Source: Aphrophora alni (Eukaryota > Arthropoda > Insecta > Hemiptera > Aphrophoridae). Taken from it: a DNA stretch of 64,000 bases. The translations under genes were made by a program, and so were the position numbers. Positions 23,421 to 36,245 of this stretch are shown piece by piece (position 1 is the first letter of the stretch; the number at the start of each line of letters is the position of its first letter). A model generated the notes under the pieces. That model was not told where the DNA came from and made no database searches. It worked only from the letters and a program-made list of their open reading frames with translations. The stretch is taken from NCBI GenBank assembly GCA_963513935.1, contig OY740768.1, positions 21,637,177 to 21,701,176 of the forward strand, given 5' to 3'.

Positions 23421-26400
23421 ACAAATATAAAACTTAGTTTTAATGTTATTAATTATAACATTTTTATATTAATAAATTCAAGTTTGTCATTTGAAATCCA
23501 TTAATGAATTATCTACTAAAAAAAACTCAAATTATTCAATAATAACGTTTGCATGAAATGATATCTGCTAGTTTGATAAAGAGAGGGAGTAAATATAAAC
23601 AAATAAGTTAGTGCTACAATAGTATGAAAATTATGGCTTGATAAAACTAAATAAACTAGACTACGATCTTCGCAAACATATACACACACAAAACCACAAA
23701 AGTTCACGCACTAAAATGAATTTTCGTCTTCGTATAGGACCTTCTATTCATTACATATAGGACAAAATTACATTTTTAAAGCCTTCCTAGATGTCTAATA
23801 AATACCACTTGAATTTTATCGAAATCTATTCTATATTTTGAATGATAAATGTATAGTGAATACACTATCTTACACATAGTCAAATCCTAATTAAATTTAA
23901 AGTATTAATTTTAATCAATAGCAATCGCCAAAAAGGTGAAAAAAGTAATTGCCTAAATTTTACAATCCTCACCTAAATAGGAGTTACAGTACCACTTAAC
24001 CCGTAACAGTGTAGTTAATTTGACTACATAAGATATTCATGGTAGTTCAATGATGACCCCATTAAATAACGCAGATAAGTGATTCCATATTTACAAAATA
24101 TTTATCTCTACAAAATATATCATAATCCATCATCATTATATTTTCGGTATTTAATATGATACCGTAAATGTCCAGCTTGAGTAAAAGACTGAATTATTAT
24201 AATTAACAATTTGAATAATTAACTTAGTGTTCTTAACACCTTGCTTTGCACTCTATAAAAATTTAAACAAATTCTTAGGTGACGGTCAGTATTATACCTT
24301 TACTGTATTATTTGAACAGACGGTTCCAAATTCCCTTGCCTTAAGCTAAATTCCTTATTTTTATTTTTCAATGTAAATATTGTGATGTGAAAATTTAAAG
24401 AAATTAAAACTGTGTAGAGAAACACTTCGCCTAAAATATATGTCTTTTAAACGGTCTTTGTAATATTTATTATTAACATATTTTTGTTTAAGGAATTATT
24501 TCATTCTATAACTTTACGTAGACGAATATTAGGGGGTTTAAATGTATTACATCATTAGAGAAGTCTCTATATATTGAATTCTTATCCAATTTTTTTGTTA
24601 TTTATTTAGAAAAACTATCATTTAAATATAAACATAACAAAATCGTCTACAATATATAATTACAACATTGAGTTATAAATAGGAATTTACAATATATGAA
24701 AGTAAATTATTAGATGTAAATTAGATCACTATTTTAAAATGTAATTGAAAAAATAGGAAACATTTTTTTTTTTTAGATTTTAGTAATACAATAATTATTT
24801 AGTATACTATTATCAAAATATTCTATGTAAATAATAATGTAAAATTCGATGTAAAATATTCGTTTTGGAACTTGCTGTGACTGAGATTCATTTTAGTATT
24901 TTAACCTTTCTGCCTCAAACAAATATTACAGTAATAACAACAATATCCATTATATTATGTCACATGTAACATATTTATACATCTAATATTAAAATGTATT
25001 CAAGACCACTTGATTTTAAGTTTAAAATCATACACTTAAATCATAAAATGTTTCCGCCGGGCTTATAGATAACTTCATTAACATCGCAGTGTTTGAAATT
25101 ATGTTACCATAACTGAAGGAGTATATATGTAAACCGCTGGACAATCAATACTCATGTATCTACTGAGATTAAAACAATAATTTTTCGGAAATGATACTCA
25201 AGATGTTAGGTTACAGGTTTAGAATTATATACTGAAATAAAAACGGGGTTGGGGGAGCGGGAAAAAATGTAAAGAATAAGAGAGAGTGGAGTTATAAAAA
25301 GCATGCGTACAACTGAAACGTTTGATGTAAGCACAAATATTTGGGTGTGTGGATGCACAGGTCCGAACTACTAAAATAACTACTATTTAATAATAGAAAA
25401 TGAATTATATATAACACAGTATCTTTTTCAATAATAGTCCATTTATTTAAACACCCAACACCAACTTACCCACACCTAGCACTACACGTGATTCTCTTCA
25501 AATAATAACAGTATTTACCCCTCTTGTAAAACCTAGACAACAGGTTATGTTCACTAAAATAACGAAACATAACTACTCAAGGGTTAAATTAGTCTGTGGG
25601 AAACGGACAAAATAAACACAGTTATGGAACCTTATAATTATTGTTTAATATTTTTATCAAAGTCTTCAAACTTTGTGGGTGAAATACGTAAAGTTATTAT
25701 ATCTTTTTAATAAAGATTCAGTAAATATATATATTTTAAATTTAAAAAAATATATATTCATAAATATATAATAAAATATTTATTTAAAGAAGTTATAATT
25801 CAAGACGTATAAACATATAAGAAATTGTATGTAATGATTTGAGTAGGTAAAAAAATGTAACATTCCAGATAAGATGTCAAGGAACTAATAATTTAATAGA
25901 TTGTTTGAATTAGGTGAACATTTTATGATTTTATAATCTTAGGTAAAAAAATAATAATTACTATAAATTACTTACGTAAGATATCCAAAATTTTGGTTTT
26001 ACCTGTAGAAATCGAGTTTTGGAAAAATAAGCAAATCATCTAAAATTATCGCTGTTTTACGATTGAATTTTTTAAAAATACGTCTATAATTTAATGTATA
26101 AAATAGTGTTTTAAAATAAAAAAGGCGAATTAATTATTTGCTGTTTTAATTATCATGTATATATTTTTATCTACTCGATTATCATAAAAAATTTCGGTGG
26201 AATATGTATAACTAAGTATACAATTTTGTATATTTTGAAACTAAGAGAAATAAAGTAGAAATTTTTTTTGCGTAAATTTTAAACGTTGCTTAGTATTACA
26301 TTTCCACACACTCTGCATCTTGACAAAAGCTCCCATAATCACTTGTATGCATCTTGTTTACCTCAGACATATATTCCAGTTACCACTAAATTCCAGAGGA

Positions 26401-28261
26401 TAGAGACGGTTACATGAGTGAAAATGTTTATTTCTCTGTAGGCGCCAATCTCCAATTGTTTGGTTTAATCTTGGAAAATAAAAGTTACAGGCAAGAGAAG
26501 AGCACCCATCCCTTTTAATTACTCATTACGAAAGGGAACAATAAGACAGGGTACTTATATCCTAAATTTCTTTGCGAAGAAAGATCTTGTCAAATTTATA
26601 ATCTAAAGGACTGAATTACATCTTTCCCCATATTTGCATTCAAAACAAAATGTTATACGATCCAATATAACGGTAATAAGAAAATAAATCAAAGTGAATA
26701 TGAAATATTAAATAAATAATATAACTAATATTAACTATTTAACTAATTATATACATTTGTTAACCTAATTATGTATTTTGCGTTGTAATCATCCAGTTAT
26801 ATTTGATAATAACAAAAGAAATGACCATTCTCCTTTCTCATCTTTAATAAACCGAATACTAAATTCACATGATATTTTTGAAATTTTTTATTAAAACCTG
26901 ACTTGAATTGTTGAAATCTTTTTTTACTAAACCTCTCAGCTTTTAACAACTTAAAATAGAAAAAAAATAATTCGAGAAAATATATATATTTCTTCATAAT
27001 GTTAGGAACATGTGTCAAGCAATTTAAAAAAGTTCATCTCAAATAAATTTAAATTAAAAATTCTTTTCCTTTGGAAATAATTAGAATATTAAAATCGTTG
27101 TTAAAATACTTATTAAAATTGATTATTTCCACTTTTTGAAATTTCCAAACTTATTAGGTTAAGGTAAAATAGAGTACCTGTATAGAACCAAGAAGATTAA
27201 CTTTTTCTAGAATTAACAAATTTAAAAGTTAACAGGTATATTTTATATTTCATAGTTTAAATATTGTATTCTGTATTTTATTATTCACGGTTATAATTCT
27301 TCTTACAATATCTAGATGAGGTAAGAGGGTACTCAACCAATAATAGTTGATGAGTAATTGAATCCCTATCTAATATTGACATAAATAAAATAATCCTTAT
27401 TATATTACGAAAAAATGAAATTAACTTCGTTTTGGTACACACATAAAAAACTACACAAAATACTGTAAAAAGTATAGAGATTTGAAAAAGTTAGAGAACT
27501 GTATCAACTAGGTTTTATTTAACAAGATTAATTTTTAGAAGCAACAATAAGGTAAAATAATCAGTGTTTTGGGAAAAAAATTATTACCATCAAGAAGCTT
27601 TAATTAAAATTGAAATATTTTACCTAAAATTTAGTGACATCATTTTTGTGTGATTATTAGCTATTAAAATGAAATAGGAAAAGAGCAAATTATGTTTGTC
27701 ATGGAGTAAACAGTTTCGTGATGTTAAAATATTGTGTTTAAATTCTTTCTAAACATATATATCAAATTTCCAAAAATATTTATTACCAATACCCTTAATT
27801 CGATTTCGAATCTTTAAAATATGGTCGTTTATATGCTAAAAATACCAACCTCGTTCCCCTGAAATGAGTTCCGTTATTATTGAAGTAACTATGAGAGTTT
27901 TTTTTATCTAAATTGCAACACATCGTAATGAAACTCGTGACAAATAGCTATGCAAGTTGTTACTAATGTACTTGACCTAGATGCAGGAGTATTCCCGTGT
28001 CTCACATTTTCTTTTAAACCCAGCTTCTAAAGTATTTTTATATAATGTTATTTAATTTTATAAATAAAGTTAGAATTGTTTCAATTACATATTAGTAATA
28101 ATGAAATTTCATTTTGAAATAATTTATTGTAACTATGGTTGGAAAAAATAGAAAAAGTTATTTTATTGGGATTTGAAAGATTGTTTGTAATACTATATCT
28201 TAAATTTCACTCTTTATAAAGAAAGTTTGAATAAATTACGACTTACACCTACTATAGAAAC
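23421..28261. other. body of duplicated unit alpha, A+T-rich, no gene
   Basis: Weak collinear matches to the later units: AAATGTCCAGCTTGAGTAAA near 24165 (compare 41720 and 54450) and ATGTGTCAAGCAATTTA near 27010 (compare 58074). No coding region recognised. The minus-strand 73-codon frame at 26797-27018 lies in A+T-rich DNA and looks like chance. Confidence 0.4.
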
Positions 28262-28500
28262 CTGTACTAAGTACTGAATAAATCACACCACCATTTAAAT
28301 GTAATTTCCTTAGTCAGCGTAACATTACACACTAAGAACAAGAAGAAAAACAGTTCCAGACGTTAAATCGAACTATTTTTTTAAGTTACTGATCTTCAAT
28401 GCGAAAACACTTTAACCTATGTTTGGGAGGTATGTGATACTAATACAATTAAGTCTTCTAGCTGTGCATAACATAGATTGGTACCTCATGAAATTGTCTC
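28262..28500 (+). repeat. dispersed repeat family A, copy 2
   Basis: GTACTAAGTACTGAATAAAT, CTTAGTCAG, an AAGAACAAGAAG stretch, GACGTTAAATCGAA, GGGAGGTATGTG and CTAGCTGTGCATAACATAGA occur in the family A order. The central GTGACTTCTGACAACTAA anchor is lost here. Confidence 0.5.
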
Positions 28501-28795
28501 TCGCACTGTAAAAAAAAAATACATAGAAACTTTACGTCAAAACGTAAGAGAAAGTGATTATTGGTAATATTTGAATTTTATTATTTCGTAAATTTTATAA
28601 GCGTATATATTTGTGTTTTAAATTAATCCTATTGTTTATGCTAAAAACATTCGCTGAGGATATCGTTACATTTAAGAGTGGTGATGAGTGTACAATAATT
28701 ATTCGTTATAACGTAATAAAGTGCTCGCAAAATTACTTCCTGCATGTTTGGTTTGTATATCGCATTTTATAACGAGAAGTATATTACCATGATTG

Positions 28796-28797
<2 letters not shown>

Positions 28798-28851
<54 letters not shown>
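28798..28851. repeat. (TA)n microsatellite
   Basis: About 27 uninterrupted TA units. Confidence 0.95.
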
Positions 28852-28853
<2 letters not shown>

Positions 28854-28977
28854 AAAATCAAGCTGTGTAATATAATGCTGATGATTTACCAGTCTTTAAT
28901 CTTGTATTGTAATGATTCGTCCGATAGTGAATTTGTTGATAGAGGTTACTCTCAAATTCCATATATTTGAGTGACGA

Positions 28978-29336
28978 TCATAAAATACATTTAAAAAAAT
29001 CTTGATGTTTTATGACATGGTCGCATTTAATTACGATTTCGGATAATTCGATCAGATCACCATTGCCGTCGATGTACCATGAATGAGGATCTGTACCTTG
29101 CTCACACAACTGAGCTGTGAACAACGCCCAAGTTCACCACCGAAATCAATTCGGCTACTTGATTAGTCGACTCCGATTTGTAACCTCAGAGTAATTGTAA
29201 ATTAAACAATTATGATATAGGGCTAACTTTCAGAATTTCTTGGTGCCTTAGGTTTCCCAGGAATCAGGTGGTCCACTCCAACCACTTTTTTGTGGATGTG
29301 GACATTTTCAAATAGATCAACTAAAACGGCGCTACA
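28978..29336 (-). other. coding-like island, unassigned
   Basis: More G+C-rich than the flanks. Two short minus-strand frames without a start codon lie one after the other. The first, 29336-29223 (37 codons), contains AVLVDLFENVHIHKK and VDHLIPGKPKAPRN. The second, 29133-28978 (51 codons), contains ALFTAQLCEQGTDPHSWYI and DGNGDLIELSEI. The residue mix looks protein-like rather than random A+T-rich translation. I do not recognise a family. It could be two exons or the relic of a gene or transposon; the plus strand is also partly open, so strand is uncertain. Confidence 0.25.
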
Positions 29337-29439
29337 TTATGTATCGGTCTATGGTAGAAGCGTGTCTAGTGTAATGTTGATTTTCAAATCAGTTTAATAT
29401 ACATCTTTGTAAATTAAATATTAAAGATTCTTGGTTGGT

Positions 29440-31170
29440 TTAAAGTGGCTTTTATTATTGTTTAAGTTTTGAAAGGTCTAAAGATCATACCTAAATGCTA
29501 TCTAGACTAAGCGGAATTTACCCAATTTAACCATTACTCCAAATCTCCTTTTACAGTTGACCGAAAAAAAGTCTCTAGATCATCATCGCCATATAAAAAG
29601 AGAAGAAAAGAACATCAAATAAAAACCCCCAAACCCTCGAACACTATAATAACTAGAGGGTCTTAAGAGTACAATAGATACCTTTGTAGGAGAGATTAAG
29701 ATGGTGATTTAATCAAAGACTACTTGAACAAAGGTGTAGATCAAACTAGGTTCCCTCAGGATTACACAGCCTCCTGACGGTAATTTTTCGTCAGTGGAGG
29801 TAAAACATTTAAGTCATTTTTTACACAGTAGTATCAATTTTAAAAGTTATTATGTTCACCATCTATCCTTACTAAAATGTGTAGCATATTAAACTCTGTA
29901 TTTGATAGATATATAGACAAATTACTATAAAAAATATTATTAATTTCATATTTTTGTTAACATAAATCAATAATTGTCTCTTTGGTGAAAATGAATATAT
30001 CAATTCTTCGATATAGTAAATCAAAATATTCAATAAGTTGTGTACATTCATTGAGAATCATCTCACAAACCTAACCTGTTTGTATATGGTATACAAATAA
30101 ATTGAACACCAGTATACTTCTCTACCGGTACTCTACTTAAAAATGCACGGTCTTTCTTATTACTTTACTCTCTATCTTTATTAGTTTAACTGTATAGTGC
30201 AAAGGTCTAAAGAAAATCCAACTTATAAATATACACACACTGTTTAAATTGTGTAAAATATTTTAATCCATATCATAATTCCTATAGTTGAGGAGCCCTG
30301 AATTCAAAGAAGAGGGTTCTGTTAAATCAGGCTTCGCATACAACTACTTTAAAGAAACGTTAAATCTAGTTCGAAATTATATATTAATGTTATGATCAAT
30401 GTTATGGTAATTTGACTATAGAATTTTTAATTGGGTTATTAGTTAGTGTTGAAACAGTTTTAGATGTTTTATATATAAAAGGAGGATTTGGTGTGTAGTG
30501 GATGTGATTTACAGCTTTATCTCCTCTAACGTGACATTGCAGCTTTATCTCTATTCCAGCTTAAATTCACTCGTCGGCAAGTGTGTGTTTTGTAGACTTT
30601 ACAACACATTACATTGTTACATTGCTTTACACATTTATACAACAATGTATTGTTTTCCGTATAAAGACAAATTACGTAGAAAAGTGTTTCTGGATATAAA
30701 TACTTTTATTTTGTAGGAATTGTTTTTTAATAAACACCTATTTAAATATACAATAAACCTAAAGACTTTTATATATCTACTGTCCTATTCACATGCATAA
30801 CAAAATTATTTCATTAGAAAAAATTATGTATTTTTTTTAAAATATGTTTTATAAAAACAAATCATGATTTGACGGGAGGAGGTTTTACACTATTGGAATT
30901 ACGATTTTGGTTCTTTTTGGGGATTTTGGTTAACATTATTCGTTCAAGATTTAAAACTTACTCGGACACTGAGAATTTATTAGTGTACTTTTCGTTTATA
31001 GTTACTAGCTTAACATACTAAAACTAAGGATCGGACATTATGATACTTTTAAAGAAAGGTTACATTTTAAACCCCATTTTGTATTTGGTTGGCCAAAATT
31101 CAACACACTAAAATTCAAGGTGAGACAACATTCAATATATCTGATTAAACAATAAAAAACACTCGAACAC
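29440..31170. other. spacer, no gene recognised
   Basis: A small stem-loop (CTGACG...CGTCAG, 29770-29800) is the only local structure noted. The plus-strand 72-codon frame at 30498-30716 has no recognisable motif. Confidence 0.4.
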
Positions 31171-31351
31171 AATAATTACGTTTATTTAATCAAACGCGTT
31201 TCAACGACTACGTCGCCATCCACAGTAATACATGAGCTACAGTTACAAAATTATAACAGAACAAGTTATAGTTTTGTTATTGTAGCTCATGTATCACTGA
31301 GGATGGCGACTTTATCGTTGAAACGCGTTTCATTAAATAAACGTAATTATT
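31171..31351. mobile_element. palindromic pair of Penelope-type terminal repeats
   Basis: Arms 31171-31257 and 31265-31351 (87 bp each, roughly 90% matching) are head to head around 7 bases. Each arm, read outward, carries CTGAGGATGGCGAC (or CTGTGGATGGCGAC), then GTTGAAACGCG. This is the CTGANGA...GAAAC pattern of Penelope terminal repeats with hammerhead motifs, of a different type from that at 19.7 kb. No internal coding sequence remains. Confidence 0.55.
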
Positions 31352-32744
31352 GAGAGATCTTGTGTTGAAATTTTTTTATCCAACATTATCTCAAAAGAAA
31401 GCTCAATATTTATTTATTTTCAATAAATCGGTTTACTGGTTTGAATATATTTTGATTCTGAAACAATGGTTCAATTTGTAATATTCTCAAATATCTGACA
31501 TCGTCTACTATTGGTAAATGAGTAAGATGTAATAATTTTTTTTTACCATTATTTATAAGAAAGAGAAAACCAGAATAGATAAATAAACAAACCGATGAGG
31601 AATAGAGGAAATTAAGGTATACATTATCTAAATTGACTTAGTGGCAAAATCGTAGTGTCCAGTATAAATTTTCAATTCTTGGCTTTCAAATATATATTCA
31701 TCATATAAATTTCCAAGTGAAGTTTTTTGATTAAGAAATATATGACTATCTGGTTTATTTTCAAGCTATACATTAAAACAGTTCAAAAGTAGGCCTAAAG
31801 CGTAAAGACAGGCACTGAAATTAGTCTCGTAGAAATAAGCTTTAAAATTGGATATCCTAACAAAACCCTTCAAATCCTCAGTCTAACACGATATTTGCAT
31901 TACAAAGGTGTCGATATTTAATCCGATTAATATAAGTGTTTTAAAAATGAGTTAATTAAATTTTCTTTCTTTATAAAAATTATTTTAATTTATTTAAATT
32001 AGTTATATGACTTTTCTTAAATAAAATGAAAAAAAAAATAGTATATAAATTAATAAATTGTAAAATTTGTGTACTGGGCATGATTTTATAATTTATATAT
32101 CTTTCGAGGACATCACAACCATTGCTATTTAATCTGTTTTAAGATGTGTTATTTTAAGACAGCTAGAATGTAGTTCTTAATGTCTACGCCTCTTCTCTAT
32201 CATAAGTGAGAATTTGTTCAAAGGACAAATATTTTACACCAATAACTAATCCTAAGCGTCGGCGGAAATACAATAATATTAAAAAAATTTGGTACAAGGA
32301 TATGATATAATAAATCATATAAGTTTAGTTCATTATTAGAATAAATTGTTATTTCCAATTATGTAATATATTTATAATTGCATCTTTGTATTTTATTTAT
32401 TTATTTTGTCAACAGGTTTCCAAAACAATCCTTACCAGGGTATCTAAGTAAATAATAATTTATATTCTTGATTATAAAGACATTAATAGGCATTTTGTCT
32501 ACCGAACATCTATAAGTTGTTAAGTTAATAAGTTAATTAAAATCAGGATCTGTTGTAAAAACTTGAATAAGTTAGGTCCGATTTAAAATTACTTTCTTAA
32601 TATTACTAAAGCTTTACTTCATGCAATTAAAAATAATGTCCTAACGTTAGAATTTATATCGAAAATTTAATGGATTAATATACCTCAAATTGAAGTTGAG
32701 ATTTAACATTGTGTATGTTAATTTTATAAAACTATAACTTTTCA
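31352..32744. other. A+T-rich spacer, nothing recognised
   Basis: No gene or clear element edge. Confidence 0.5.
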
Positions 32745-32945
32745 TTTAGTTCACCGTCTTGTGATAAAATTTTACATCTTCATCCAACTTTTATATTATT
32801 AAAACTTGTTTGTTTTCCACTTAAAGTTACTTGTAACAAACTTTTTGGATAGAAGTTTTCTATTAAATTACACTTAAGGTTTGCTTGACAACTCAATTTA
32901 ATTAAATAACTAGGTTTATAGTTACATTTGATTTAACCATTACAA
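32745..32945 (+). repeat. dispersed repeat family E, copy 4
   Basis: GTTCACCGTCTTGTGATAAA, CATCCAACTTTTATATTATT, GACAACTCAATTTAATTAAA and ATAACTAGGTTTATA run collinear with 21590-21800. Confidence 0.55.
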
Positions 32946-33065
32946 AATCAATTACATCTACAAAATAAAAGAACAAAAGATAAATGACATGAATTGTATG
33001 AATAGTTATAATAACTACCTTACTAATTCCGTCCACTTAAAATAACCAAGACTATTGGAAACATT

Positions 33066-33150
33066 AGTCAATAAGCCGCAAGGTGAAATAATTGTATCAT
33101 TTTTACGTTATTAAATTGTTTGAAACATTAGGTTTAGTGATTTTTTTCCT
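33066..33150 (+). repeat. relic of a Penelope-like terminal repeat
   Basis: GCCGCAAGGTGAAATAATTG followed by TATTAAATTGTTTGAAACAT parallels the right terminal repeat at 19736-19795 (GCCGCAAGGCGAAACAGTTG, then TATTAAAATATTTGAAACTT). Heavily decayed. Confidence 0.55.
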
Positions 33151-33325
33151 AAGTTATAGATAATACATGGTTATTCAAAAGAAATAGACTCTTTTAATTA
33201 ACATAGTAAAATCGTTTTAACCAACACAAAAAAATTAATAGAACCATTACAAAGAGGACATTTCACACTATATGAGCCGCACGGGATACACAGCAGACAT
33301 CAATTCGATAGTCAAGTTCTGACCA

Positions 33326-33488
33326 GACTCTGTTAAAGTTATCGACTTCAACACTCTCTATATCTCTATCTGTGAGGTTACGTTAAAGATCAACTTTTTA
33401 TCCCCCATTACCTTTGAACCTCTTGGAATTAAGGCAGCGCATAACAAGATCTGTAGACAGTGTAGACGTCGATAACCTTAACAGAGTT
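33326..33488. repeat. inverted repeat upstream of the transposase relic
   Basis: 33326-33358 and 33456-33488 are about 33-bp imperfect reverse complements (core GTTAAAGTTATCGACTTC against GACGTCGATAACCTTAAC) with a 97-bp loop. Origin unknown; probably an older element edge. Confidence 0.45.
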
Positions 33489-33552
33489 GTAATATTCAAA
33501 TATTTTGCAACAATTTTTGATACCAAAGTTCGCTGAGGATGACCAAGAATGA

Positions 33553-34019
33553 AATGTTTACTTCGTGCAAGATGGCGCACCACCACACTATCTGACAGAC
33601 GTCCGGGATTTTCTCAATGACCGTTTTCCAGGTCAGTGGATTGTTGACCGTGCTACGCCTATTGCGTGCCCTCCCGTTCCCCAGACCTGACACCGCTAGA
33701 CTTTTTCTTCTGGGGTTTCATAAAAGATATGGTGTATGTACCTCCTTTGCTGGCCACTCTACCGGAACTTAGAGCAAGAATTTACGCTGCCGCTGAGCAA
33801 GTTACACCTGAAATGCTAGTGCGAGTCTGGGAAGAATTCTACTACCGATGGGATGTCTGCAGAATAACCAACGGAAGCCACATAGAACATTTTTAGTTTA
33901 AGATAAAAAAACTTGAAGTGTTTTCATTTACACAACACCAATACCAGCTCTGTACCTTGTTTCATTAAATTTATATGAATTTTCTAAGTTGTAAAGTCCT
34001 TTTTGAAACACCCTGTGTT
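33553..34019 (+). pseudogene. Tc1/mariner-superfamily DDxD transposase, 3' fragment
   Basis: Translation from 33553 gives NVYFVQDGAPPHYLTDVRDF, carrying the second catalytic Asp in the QDGAPPHY box. A single-base shift near 33660 moves the frame to SRSPDLTPLDFFFWGFIKD, where TPLD supplies the third acidic residue. The frame then runs through the C-terminal helical region to CRITNGSHIEHF and a stop at about 33895. Spacing between the two acidic residues is about 41-42 if the shift is one base, longer than classical mariner (34). The N-terminal DNA-binding half and the first Asp are missing. At 33999-34017 TTTTTGAAACACCCTGTGT resembles the terminal inverted repeat of this kind of element; no partner is seen on the left. 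Dead, 5'-truncated copy. Confidence 0.8.
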
Positions 34020-34380
34020 GAATATTATATTGCAACATAAAAATAACGCACGTTCTCGAGTAACAAACAAAGTCAAAGTTTTGCTTTATGGCTTCTTGCG
34101 TTTAGCTGACAACAGTAAATATATTTTGAAGTTTCCATTTTCTAAGTTTTCCTACGCAATATTCTATTTCTTACAATAATTCTCTAATTAAAATGAAATC
34201 TTAAAAGAGATAGACGTATAGAAGCAATTTTCTTTTATAATTTATTGCTTTCACGTGTTTAAAAATTATTGTCCCGTTAATAAAAAACACGTTTTTCTTA
34301 CAAGATAAACTGTACCATAATTTATTTTATATGTTTTATTTGTGCATCAATTAAAAGTGCACAAATATATATAATATATA

Positions 34381-34677
34381 ATATTATATTATATTATATT
34401 ATATTATATTATATTATATTATATTATATTATATTATATTATATTATATTATATTATATTATATTATATTATATTATATTATATTATATTATATTATATT
34501 ATATTATATTATATTATATTATATTATATTATATTATATTATATTATATTATATTATATTATATTATATTATATTATATTATATTATATTATATTATATT
34601 ATATTATATTATATTATATTATATTATATTATATTATATTATATTATATTATATTATATTATATTATATTATATTAT
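34381..34677. repeat. (ATATT)n pentanucleotide array, about 59 units
   Basis: Uninterrupted ATATT units over about 297 bp, AATAT on the other strand. The purity implies recent expansion. Followed by a mixed AT/AAT tract. Confidence 0.98.
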
Positions 34678-34697
34678 ATATATTATATAATATATAT

Positions 34698-34731
<34 letters not shown>

Positions 34732-34732
34732 A
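34678..34732. repeat. AT / AAT-ATT tract, self-complementary
   Basis: (AAT)n followed directly by (ATT)n, able to fold back. It forms the right border of the ATATT array. Confidence 0.9.
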
Positions 34733-35929
34733 AAGGATTAGTAGTTGTTATAATACACATTCAGTTTAAAATCTGTACTCACTGTTTTGTTGAATAAGAC
34801 ATTGGCTAATATATAAAAAGAAAATTGTTACACAGATAAAGAAGATATAATAGGGTTACAATTTCTAGGAGAACTACAGAAACTACTAAGGTTTCATATG
34901 GAATTTTGTTCAAAAACGATAAGGAATAGGGTTGGAATATTGATATCTCCGAAAACGTATTTATCTTAGTTCAAAAAGATGACTGTTCCCTAAGTTTGAG
35001 TCCATACACGTCTAGCCATTTGTCAAATCATCTTAAATTTCAAAGACGAAACCAAAGTATTTGAAGTGATGAAGAAATAATATTTTAAGAGTTATAATGT
35101 GCTGTAACATACTATAGGGGATTCAAATCCCTTTTATTATACATAGATAATCGAGTATCGTTGTGAAGTATTTTCCCCTAAGAATTTGCATCAATTTTCG
35201 TTCATTTCACTGTAATCAATATATTGGCTTTGAAATTAATATGTTTTAAGGGCTAAATAATACCGTCAAAAAGCACTCATCGAGACGGGTTCTCATGCTG
35301 GTGGTTGCACTCTATAAAACTAGTACTCAACATTTTACGGTCATTCAAAATAATAAAAAAAATTTCATCATTGTAAAGACACCATTTTTAATAACATGCA
35401 TTACACAAAAAAAGCAATACATATATAAATATTTTTAATTAGACTTGGTCTGAGTTTTGAAAAGTTAAGCACCAAGTCATAGATCAAAAAGGTTTAATAC
35501 ATTCTGTTTAACAGTTTTAGTTAAATATGTTACCATATGTAAAACTTTAAAATACTTTAAATTATTTAAAAGGACAGTATTTGTAATAATATGTATTTAT
35601 AATATACAAAAAAATAAATAACTTTGTGTAGTAGAACTCATTAAGTGGGGTTAGAAGTTAAGCCTTACATCATAAATATTCATTACATTCTATGTGAAGT
35701 AGGTGGTAACTAGATTTAAAACCTAAACAGTCACATCAAATAGATTTCTTATCATCATTTAATATAAAACCATTTATTTATAGTATACATTATAATATTA
35801 AACAATAAATAACTAACATTATGAAAAAATAAATTTAAAATTTTACATATTAATTTCTTTTTTTTTATATTAGTTTACTTGATAAAACAAGCTTTATCAC
35901 TTTGTTTCTTTTCATATATATATTTTTTA
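34733..35929. other. A+T-rich spacer within unit beta
   Basis: No gene. CATGCTGGTGGTTGCACTC near 35295 weakly parallels the CTGCTGGTGCC blocks at 43730 and 57410. Confidence 0.35.
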
Positions 35930-36245
35930 TTTAGTCTGCTATATACACTAGACGACAACATAACCAATATCTTGTCTTAAACCTAAAAAAACAGTAGGGA
36001 TACAAAATACTTCTTTTCTATTCCTCATAAAACTTGATATCATAAAACTGCTGTAAAACATTTAACTGGCATTTTATTAAGCCTATCTCAGCCTTAAAAT
36101 TATGTTGAAGAACGTAAAACTAGTCAAACATAAACTGAAACTGATGGGGGAAATTTCAATTTGCGTTGTAGGAGATATAAGGAACTTTGAGTTTCAGATA
36201 AAAAACTAAACTTTCTTACATTGATAAAAGATCTGTCAAGCAATT
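35930..36245 (+). repeat. family C block, unit beta copy
   Basis: Collinear with 44130-44425 and 57775-58095. Shared landmarks include CATAAAACTG...TAAAACATTTA, AAGCCTATCTCAGCC, ACATAAACTGAAACTGATG, GGGAAATTTCAATTT and TGTCAAGCAATT. Noncoding. Confidence 0.6.
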
